DNA of 36,782 nucleotides from Bradyrhizobium oropedii (lineage in GTDB: Bacteria > Pseudomonadota > Alphaproteobacteria > Rhizobiales > Xanthobacteraceae). Position numbers and translations under genes: made by a program. The notes below the pieces were generated by a model. That model was not told where the DNA came from and did no database searches. It saw only the letters and a list, made by a program, of their open reading frames with translations. The stretch is from contig NZ_JACMYO010000072.1 in assembly GCF_020889685.1 (NCBI RefSeq), positions 1-36,782 of the forward strand. The letters are read 5' to 3'. This document shows positions 31,458 to 36,782 of this stretch, piece after piece; within the stretch, counting starts at the first letter, position 1; every line of letters begins with the position of its first letter.

Positions 31458-31604
31458 CTATTTCTTGAGGAACTTATCCGGCGGGATGGTCACGGTCATT
31501 TCCCGCGGTTTCGGGTGCACGAAATTCGCCAGCGCGAAGACGATGCCGTAGCCGATCCCGAAAATCACGGCGACGACCGTCAGGAAGCGGAACAGGCTGG
31601 GCAT
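31458..31604 (-). CDS. 48-residue single-pass membrane protein between xerD and aroK
   Basis: Starts ATG 31604 (MPSLFRFLTVVAVIFGIGYG), has one transmembrane helix at about residues 6-27 (TVVAVIFGIGYGIVFALANF) and ends with a basic tail PPDKFLKK. The positive residues after the helix and the HPKPREMTV segment look like a real small inner-membrane protein. It is 16 bases upstream of xerD on the same strand, so it is probably transcribed with it. The family has no assigned function. Its GC-rich third codon positions agree with coding. Confidence 0.65.
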   Translation of the reverse strand: MPSLFRFLTVVAVIFGIGYGIVFALANFVHPKPREMTVTIPPDKFLKK

Positions 31605-31749
31605 GGAGGCGACTCGGGCGGCGAATTAACCAATGAAATCATCCAACATGTTCCCCGCGCGGTTGCAAGAGTCGCTGGTAACGGTATCGCCGGGGGTAGT
31701 ATAGGTGGCTCGAATTCTGAACAATTCGTCCCAATATCCGAGCTTTTTG

Positions 31750-32382
31750 ATGTCCGACGCAGCCGTCCCGGCACAAGCCAACCCGACCCTGGAGGCCGAT
31801 ATCGCGGCCGCGCTGGGGACGCGGTCGATCGTGCTGGTCGGCATGATGGGAGCCGGCAAGTCGACCATCGGCCGGCGGATGGCGGCGCGGCTCAAGCTGC
31901 CGTTCACCGATGCCGATACCGAGATCGAGACCGCGGCGGTCATGACCATCCCGGAGATTTTCGAGACCCACGGCGAGCCTTATTTTCGCGACGGCGAGGC
32001 ACGGGTGATCGCCCGCATCCTCGACAATGGCCCGGTCGTGCTGGCGACCGGCGGCGGCGCCTTCATGCGCGAGGAGACTCGCAACCGGATCCGCGACCGC
32101 GCGATCTCGATCTGGCTCAAGGCCGACAGTGATATCATCATGCGGCGGGTCCGCCGCCGCGCCGATCGTCCGCTGCTGCAGACCGCCGACCCCGAGGCGA
32201 CCGTCAACCGGCTGCTCAGCGAGCGCGAGCCGGTCTACCAGAACGCCGATCTGACGATCGCCTCGCGTGACGTGCCGCACGACCGCATCGTCGACGAATG
32301 CCTCGAGGCCCTGCATGCGCATCTGTGCGGCGTGCGTCCGGCCGGCGAACCACCTAATGATGGATTGAACGCGACCTCATGA
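31750..32382 (+). CDS. aroK: Shikimate kinase
   Basis: 210 residues from ATG 31750 (MSDAAVPAQANPTLEADIAA). It phosphorylates shikimate in aromatic amino acid synthesis. Walker A GMMGAGKST (residues 31-39), the shikimate-binding DADTEIE, the FRDGEARVI arginine, ATGGGAF and the lid RRRADRPLL are all present. A GTG at 31705 would add 15 residues (MARILNNSSQYPSFL); the added part is not AroK-like, so 31750 is preferred, although neither has a strong ribosome site. The stop overlaps aroB by ATGA, so the pair is coupled. Confidence 0.95.
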   Translation: MSDAAVPAQANPTLEADIAAALGTRSIVLVGMMGAGKSTIGRRMAARLKLPFTDADTEIETAAVMTIPEIFETHGEPYFRDGEARVIARILDNGPVVLATGGGAFMREETRNRIRDRAISIWLKADSDIIMRRVRRRADRPLLQTADPEATVNRLLSEREPVYQNADLTIASRDVPHDRIVDECLEALHAHLCGVRPAGEPPNDGLNATS

Positions 32383-33521
32383 CTGCGCCCCTGAAACACT
32401 CCGCCTCCGTTACCGTCGATGTCGCACTCGGCGACCGCGCCTATGACATCGTCATCGGCCGCGACGTGCTGCAGTCCCTGGGAGAGCGTGTCGCGGCGCT
32501 GCGACCCGGCGTTCGGACCGCCATCGTCACCGACCGCACGGTCGCCAGGCACTGGCTGGAGCCGGCCGAGGCGTCGCTCGCGGCCGCAGGCGTGCCGACC
32601 TCGCGGATCGTTGTCGAGGAAGGCGAGGGCTCGAAGAGCTACGCCACGCTGACGCAGGTCAGCGAAGCGCTGATCGCGGCGAAGATCGAGCGCAACGACC
32701 TGGTGATCGCACTCGGCGGCGGCGTGGTCGGCGACCTCGCCGGCTTCGCGGCCGCGATCCTGCGTCGCGGCGTCGATTTCGTGCAGGTGCCGACCTCGCT
32801 GCTGGCGCAGGTCGATTCCTCCGTCGGCGGCAAGACCGGCATCAACTCGCCGCAGGGCAAGAATCTGATCGGCGCATTCCACCAGCCGGTGCTGGTCATC
32901 GCCGATACCTCGGTGCTCGACACGCTGTCGCCGCGCCAGTTCCGCGCCGGCTACGCCGAAGTCGCGAAATACGGAATTCTCGGCGATGAGGCTTTCTTCG
33001 CCTGGCTCGAGAAGAACCACGCCGACATCTTCGCGGGCGGCACCGGGCGCGAGCATGCGATCGCAACCTCCTGTCGTGCCAAGGCCGGCGTCGTTTCACG
33101 CGACGAGCGCGAGACCGGCGAGCGCGCGCTGCTCAATCTCGGTCACACTTTCGGCCATGCGCTGGAAGCCGCGACCGGCTTCTCGGATCGCCTGTTCCAC
33201 GGCGAGGGCGTCTCGGTCGGCATGGTGCTGGCCGCGGAATTCTCGGCGCAGCTCGGCATGATTTCGTCCGACGATGCGGCCCGCATCGCGCGTCATCTTT
33301 CCGCGGTAGGATTGCCGACACGCCTGCAGGACATCGCAGGCTTCACGCAGGAAGGCCTCGCCGATGCCGACGCACTGCTGGCGCTGATGGCGCAGGACAA
33401 GAAGGTCAAGCGCGGCAAGCTCACCTTCATCCTGCTTGAGGCGGTCGGCCGCGCCGTGATTGCCAACAATGTCGAGCCACAGCTGGTGCGCGACTTCCTG
33501 CAAGCCAAGCTCAAGGCCTAA
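32379..33521 (+). CDS. aroB: 3-dehydroquinate synthase
   Basis: 380 residues. It converts DAHP to 3-dehydroquinate, the second step of the shikimate pathway, using NAD and a divalent metal. EEGEGSKSYATL, the NAD site LGGGVVGDLAGFAAAILRRG, SSVGGKTGIN and the metal-site GHTFGHALEAATG are intact. The length is normal. It starts within aroK (ATGA) and is followed 17 bases later by the CNNM/CBS gene, an order common in alphaproteobacteria. Confidence 0.96.
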   Translation: MTAPLKHSASVTVDVALGDRAYDIVIGRDVLQSLGERVAALRPGVRTAIVTDRTVARHWLEPAEASLAAAGVPTSRIVVEEGEGSKSYATLTQVSEALIAAKIERNDLVIALGGGVVGDLAGFAAAILRRGVDFVQVPTSLLAQVDSSVGGKTGINSPQGKNLIGAFHQPVLVIADTSVLDTLSPRQFRAGYAEVAKYGILGDEAFFAWLEKNHADIFAGGTGREHAIATSCRAKAGVVSRDERETGERALLNLGHTFGHALEAATGFSDRLFHGEGVSVGMVLAAEFSAQLGMISSDDAARIARHLSAVGLPTRLQDIAGFTQEGLADADALLALMAQDKKVKRGKLTFILLEAVGRAVIANNVEPQLVRDFLQAKLKA

Positions 33522-33538
33522 AGCCACGGATCATTTCA

Positions 33539-34846
33539 GTGGGATGGTTGACCTTCTCGATCGTGCTGCTCTGTCTGCTCGTCTCCGCGTTCTTCTCGGC
33601 GAGTGAGACGGCGCTGACCGGCGCCTCGCGCGCCAGCATGCTGCGCCTGTCGAAGCAGGGCAACGGCGAGGCGACCGTCGTGTCCAGCCTGATCGCGATG
33701 CGCGAGCGGATGATCGGCGCCCTGCTGCTCGGCAACAACATCGCCAATATCGGTGCCTCCGCGCTCGCGACCGGTATCTTCACCGCCTGGTTCGGCGATG
33801 TCGGCGTGCTTTATGCCACCGGCGTCATGACGGTCCTGGTGGTGATCTTCGCGGAGGTGCTGCCCAAGACCGTCGCCATCAATGCGCCGGACCGGGTGTC
33901 GCTCCTGGTGGCGCGGCCGATGCGGCTGACCGTGTTCGTGCTCGGTCCGCTCCTGACCGTCATCGAAGCCATCGTCCGGGCCTTGCTGCGGCTGCTCGGC
34001 ATCAAGATCGGTGCCTATCAGGCCATCCTGTCGCCGACCGAGCGTCTGCGCGGCGCGGTCGATCTGTTGCATCACGAGGGCAAGGTCGAGAAGCAGGACC
34101 GCGACATGCTCGGCGGGTTGCTGGACCTCAGCGAGCTTCAGGTCTCCGACGTGATGGTCCATCGCACCGAGATGACCATGGTCAACGCCGACCTGCCGCC
34201 CGAGGAGCTGGTGCGCGAGGTGCTGGCCAGCGAATACACCCGCATCCCGCTGTGGCGGGAGAAGCCGGAGAACATCGTCGGCGTGCTGCATGCCAAGGAC
34301 CTGCTGCGCGCGATGCGCGCCAATGAGGGCGACATGTCCGCGATCGACGCCTCCGCGATCGCGCTGCCGCCCTGGTTCGTGCCGGAGATGCGTCCGGTCT
34401 CCGAGCAGCTCAAGGCGTTCCGCCGCCGCAAGACCCACTTCGCCCTGGTGGTCGACGAGTACGGCGAGGTCGAAGGCATGGTGACGCTGGAGGACATTCT
34501 GGAGGAGATCGTCGGCGACATCTCCGACGAGCATGACGTCGTCGTCGCCGGTGTGCGTGCGCAGCCGGACGGCTCGGTCGTGGTCGACGGCTCGGTGCCG
34601 ATCCGCGATCTCAACCGCGCGATGGACTGGCACCTGCCGGACGAGGAAGCGACCACGGTCGCCGGCCTCGTGATCCACGAGGCGCGCTCGATCCCGGAGC
34701 GCGGCCAGAGCTTCACCTTCCACGGCTTCCGCTTCCGCGTGCTCCGCCGCGAGCGCAACCGCATCACCGCGCTGCGCATCGTCGCGGTGCCGCGCGAGGC
34801 CGAGCTGGAGGAGAAGAAGCCGAAGCGGGCAGGGACGGCGTTCTAG
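33539..34846 (+). CDS. CNNM / CBS-pair membrane protein (HlyC/CorC family)
   Basis: 435 residues. An N-terminal CNNM (DUF21) membrane domain (about residues 1-185; SAFFSASETALTGASRASML, LLLGNNIANIGASALATGIF) comes before two CBS domains (about 205-330; DVMVHRTEMTMVNADLPPEE, FALVVDEYGEVEGMVTLEDI LEEIVGDI) and a CorC_HlyC transporter-associated domain (about 345-425). Family members take part in magnesium or cobalt movement and are not haemolysins. The start is GTG 33539 (MGWLTFSIVLL), with only a weak ribosome site. It is cotranscribed with aroK-aroB. Confidence 0.92.
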   Translation: MGWLTFSIVLLCLLVSAFFSASETALTGASRASMLRLSKQGNGEATVVSSLIAMRERMIGALLLGNNIANIGASALATGIFTAWFGDVGVLYATGVMTVLVVIFAEVLPKTVAINAPDRVSLLVARPMRLTVFVLGPLLTVIEAIVRALLRLLGIKIGAYQAILSPTERLRGAVDLLHHEGKVEKQDRDMLGGLLDLSELQVSDVMVHRTEMTMVNADLPPEELVREVLASEYTRIPLWREKPENIVGVLHAKDLLRAMRANEGDMSAIDASAIALPPWFVPEMRPVSEQLKAFRRRKTHFALVVDEYGEVEGMVTLEDILEEIVGDISDEHDVVVAGVRAQPDGSVVVDGSVPIRDLNRAMDWHLPDEEATTVAGLVIHEARSIPERGQSFTFHGFRFRVLRRERNRITALRIVAVPREAELEEKKPKRAGTAF

Positions 34847-34870
34847 TTGGAGCTGGCTTGCCTCCTGGTA

Positions 34871-35035
34871 CCGTCACCCCCGCGCAACGGCTTCGCCGTT
34901 GTCGCTGGAGGAGCCGTGAAGCGGCGTCTCGAAGGGTCGACGGCCACTAGCCGGGCCGGGCATCCTTCGAGACGCGCTGAGCCTGCCATCGGGCCGCGCT
35001 TTGCGCGGACCCGGTGGCGCTCCTCAGGATGACGG
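34871..35035. repeat. Palindromic intergenic repeat, family C (copy 2)
   Basis: CCGTCACCCCCGCGCAACGG to GAGGAGCCGTGAAGCGGCGT at left pairs with CATCCTTCGAGACGCGCTG and GCTCCTCAGGATGACGG at right. Compared with copy 1 it carries extra inner hairpins (CAACGGCTTCGCCGTTG; GGCCGCGCTTTGCGCGGACC). It fills the whole space between convergent genes. Confidence 0.75.
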
Positions 35036-35055
35036 GACTGGTGGTCTGCCGGAAG

Positions 35056-35505
35056 CTACTCGATATCGATCGAGATGCCCGACAGCTTCCACGCGCCGTC
35101 GGAGGGGATGAAGCCGAGCTGATACTTCACCTGCTTGGGCGTGGTGTCGAAATGGCCCTTCAGCCGCAACACGCCCTTGTCGTCGATCTTGGCGTCCTCA
35201 TCGAGCACGATCGGCTTGGCGACCACGGCGTCGAACACGGCGTGCTTGTCGACCAGATCCTTGAAGATGGTCCGTAGCTTGTCGGGCGGAAACTGGTCGC
35301 GGAACGGCTTTGAGATCTTGGCATGGAACACGGTGAAATTGTTCGCGGCCACCGCATCGTTGAGCGATACCAGGACGCTCTTGATCAGCACCTCCTGGAC
35401 GAAAGGGCTCGGCATATCCAGCGCCGCCGACGGGCGCATCGCGCAGATCAGGAGCAGGCCGGCGGCGGTGACAATCGACCGGAAACGTGGCCAGCAAGGG
35501 ATCAT
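35056..35505 (-). CDS. Secreted protein of unknown function
   Basis: 149 residues from ATG 35505 (MIPCWPRFRSIVTAAGLLLI), or 153 from ATG 35517. The signal peptide ends near PSAALDM. The mature part starts PFVQEVLIKSVLVSLNDAVA and has a mixed alpha/beta pattern that ends LGFIPSDGAWKLSGISIDIE, resembling DUF4864- or NTF2-like periplasmic proteins, in which GxWKLxGI is a common closing strand. This resemblance is weak. No catalytic motif is seen. It is upstream of repeat DNA and convergent with the CNNM/CBS gene. Confidence 0.7.
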   Translation of the reverse strand: MIPCWPRFRSIVTAAGLLLICAMRPSAALDMPSPFVQEVLIKSVLVSLNDAVAANNFTVFHAKISKPFRDQFPPDKLRTIFKDLVDKHAVFDAVVAKPIVLDEDAKIDDKGVLRLKGHFDTTPKQVKYQLGFIPSDGAWKLSGISIDIE

Positions 35506-35631
35506 CAACGGCCCCATATCAAGCGTGGCGGATGCGAAAGCTCGTTCGCCTGCCCACGTGGAGCAGGTCCATCGCCGGAGGTACTATTCTCATAACGGAA
35601 AACCGCCGCTTCGTCTTGCGGCAAGCGCGGA

Positions 35632-35907
35632 CTAGCGCGGCTTTTCCCCGGGGCCGTGCGCGTGGATCGCGAGCGCATGCACCGAGCCGGCGAGTTCCTG
35701 CGCCAGCGTCGCATTTATCATGCGATGGCGTTCGATCCGGCTCTTCCCTTCGAAGGCCGGCGACACAATATATACCCGGAAGTGCGTCTCCCCGCCTGGC
35801 CTGTGGCCGGCGTGGCCCTCATGCAGATGTGACTCGTCGACGACGTCGAGGCTTTCCGGCAAGAAAGCTTCACGCAACTTGTTTATGATAGCGTCTTTGG
35901 TGCTCAT
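35632..35907 (-). CDS. bolA: BolA-family protein
   Basis: 91 residues from ATG 35907 (MSTKDAIINKLREAFLPESL). The BolA fold is clear: VVDESHLHEGHAGHRPGGET HFRVYIVSPAFEGKSRIERH and then RMINATLAQELAGSVHALAI. The conserved His in the SRIERHRMI helix and the HxGH loop can bind an iron-sulfur cluster with a monothiol glutaredoxin. BolA proteins act in iron homeostasis and stress. It is divergent from a J-domain gene, an arrangement common in rhizobia. The much longer in-frame extension to 36141 is antisense to that gene and rejected. Confidence 0.93.
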   Translation of the reverse strand: MSTKDAIINKLREAFLPESLDVVDESHLHEGHAGHRPGGETHFRVYIVSPAFEGKSRIERHRMINATLAQELAGSVHALAIHAHGPGEKPR

Positions 35908-35968
35908 GGCGGCGGAGTTAGGTCCGCGACAGCTTTTCGTCAATGGTGCAAGCGGGAAACGAGGTCTG

Positions 35969-36002
35969 CGCAATGTCAAGACTTGAAGAATTGTGCATTG
36001 CG
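35969..36002. promoter_or_regulatory. Nested inverted repeats between bolA and the J-domain gene
   Basis: CGCAATG (35969-35975) and CATTGCG (35996-36002) form a perfect outer repeat with a 20-base spacer. Inside it, CAAG, A, CTTG is a smaller palindrome. It ends 14 bases before the J-domain ATG. It could be a repressor site or an mRNA hairpin near the ribosome site; no known motif was recognised. Confidence 0.4.
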
Positions 36003-36016
36003 TAGTCAAAGAGAAC

Positions 36017-36652
36017 ATGGCCATCGATTCATCTAAATTCTTCGACTCCATTCGCATCAAGCCGACCAAGGTGAGTGCGAAGCGCCAGGCGCAAGCCGGC
36101 GAGCAGGCGGTTGCCTGCGAGTGGGCGGGTTGCCAGAACAAGGGCGCGCATCGCGCTCCGAAGGGCCGCGAGAATTCGCGCGAGTATTGGCACTTCTGCC
36201 TCGATCACGTCCGCGAGTACAACCAGTCCTACAATTTCTTCCAGGGCATGAATCCTGACGACGTCGCGCGCTACCAGAAGGATGCGCTGACCGGCCACCG
36301 TCCGACCTGGAAGATGGGTGCCAACAACGGCAAGAAGGAGAGCGGTCTCGATGCCGCCTCCGATCCGTTCCACGTGTTCTCCGAACTCAACGGCCGCGGC
36401 CGTTGGCGCCCGGGACCAGGCGGCGCGGAGCCCAAGCCCGAGACGCGCAAGGTCATGAACGCCGAGCGCAAGGCGCTGCTGGTGATGGGGCTCGGCGCCG
36501 GGGCGACGCTTGAAGACGTCAAGGCGAAGTACAAGGCGCTGGTCAAACAGCACCATCCCGACGCCAACGGCGGCGACCGCTCCACCGAGGATCGCCTGAT
36601 CGAGATCATCAAGGCGTATAATTATCTGAAGACCGTGGTGCGCGAGGCCTGA
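36017..36652 (+). CDS. J-domain (DnaJ-like) protein with C-terminal J domain
   Basis: 211 residues from ATG 36017. The N-terminal two thirds is a family-specific region with a possible zinc site (ACEWAGCQNKGAHRAPKGRE, then YWHFCLDHVREYNQSYNFF). The J domain lies at the C-terminus (about residues 150-211), with ALLVMGLGAGATLEDVKAKY and the HPD motif in KQHHPDANGGDR that stimulates DnaK ATPase. Most DnaJ proteins have it at the N-terminus; this C-terminal layout is known for the alphaproteobacterial group found before cobS. The cobaltochelatase genes cobS and cobT often follow this gene, but they would lie outside the window. Confidence 0.9.
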   Translation: MAIDSSKFFDSIRIKPTKVSAKRQAQAGEQAVACEWAGCQNKGAHRAPKGRENSREYWHFCLDHVREYNQSYNFFQGMNPDDVARYQKDALTGHRPTWKMGANNGKKESGLDAASDPFHVFSELNGRGRWRPGPGGAEPKPETRKVMNAERKALLVMGLGAGATLEDVKAKYKALVKQHHPDANGGDRSTEDRLIEIIKAYNYLKTVVREA

Positions 36653-36664
36653 ACTCTCGCCTCC

Positions 36665-36782
36665 GTCGCCCCTGCCTATTGCGCACGGGAGCAGGGGCCC
36701 ATAACCACCGGCGGTCATGTTCATGCGAGATGTCGAGCCGATCGCCCCATTGATGGGCCGCGGCGTATGGGTCCCTGCGAAA
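36665..36782. repeat. Palindromic intergenic repeat, family A (copies 5 and 6, window end)
   Basis: Copy 5 (36665-36708) is GTCGCCCCTGCCTATTGCGC, then ACGGGA and GCAGGGGCCCATAACCAC. An inverted copy 6, TATGGGTCCCTGCGAAA (36766-36782), is cut by the window end. The base pairing is kept in copy 5 by a matched change (CCCC against GGGG), which supports selection for the hairpin. Confidence 0.7.

Noticed and set aside
33539..34846. Haemolysin
   Set aside because: Old family naming only; the CNNM plus CBS layout indicates a divalent-ion membrane protein.
1..36782. tRNA, rRNA, riboswitch or insertion sequence
   Set aside because: No cloverleaf, rRNA-like stretch, known riboswitch core or transposase was seen on either strand by eye.

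Overview
The window looks like chromosomal DNA of an alphaproteobacterium of the Bradyrhizobium type. This is inferred from GC-rich coding DNA, typical codon use, the gene neighbourhoods (argJ / parvulin foldase / secA; comF-grxC-nitrilase-DUF1178; xerD / aroK-aroB / CNNM-CBS; bolA / J-domain protein) and several families of short palindromic intergenic repeats. No tRNA, rRNA, CRISPR array, insertion sequence or prophage was seen.

Layout. Positions 1-8166 hold two EamA-type transporters, a minus-strand operon (macro-domain gene, comF, grxC, a nitrilase-superfamily amidase, DUF1178), an NDUFAF5-like methyltransferase, a mutT-like Nudix hydrolase and a TadG-like vWA protein. Positions 8167-14152 hold argJ, a periplasmic parvulin and secA. 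Positions 14153-15061 are lower in GC and carry a cupin gene, a possible 44-residue secreted peptide and a decayed copy of the secA 3' end. Positions 15179-17112 hold a VOC protein and a divergent pair made of a putative outer-membrane protein and an RcnR/DmeR-type metal sensor, with a clear operator between them.

The most system-like block is 17131-26830: a MarR regulator diverges from a nine-gene plus-strand run. The run holds two tandem AmiC-like amide-binding proteins without signal peptides, an aliphatic-amide amidase with the K96/S171/S195 triad, and a full Urt/Liv-type ABC importer whose binding protein carries a Tat signal. A small cysteine-rich secreted protein ends it. The logical reading is amide (or urea-like) sensing, uptake and hydrolysis to ammonia and an acid. 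AT-rich palindromes lie before the first binding protein and before the amidase.

Positions 26868-36782 are mainly housekeeping: a SnoaL-like protein, a lipoprotein L,D-transpeptidase, accA, xerD, a 48-residue membrane protein, aroK-aroB, a CNNM/CBS protein, a secreted hypothetical, bolA and a J-domain protein.

Three genes (an EamA gene, DUF1178 and secA) are each out of frame by exactly one base, and each is repaired by adding one G to a coding-strand G-run. Because secA is essential, uncorrected consensus errors are the simplest explanation. They should be checked before these genes are called pseudogenes.
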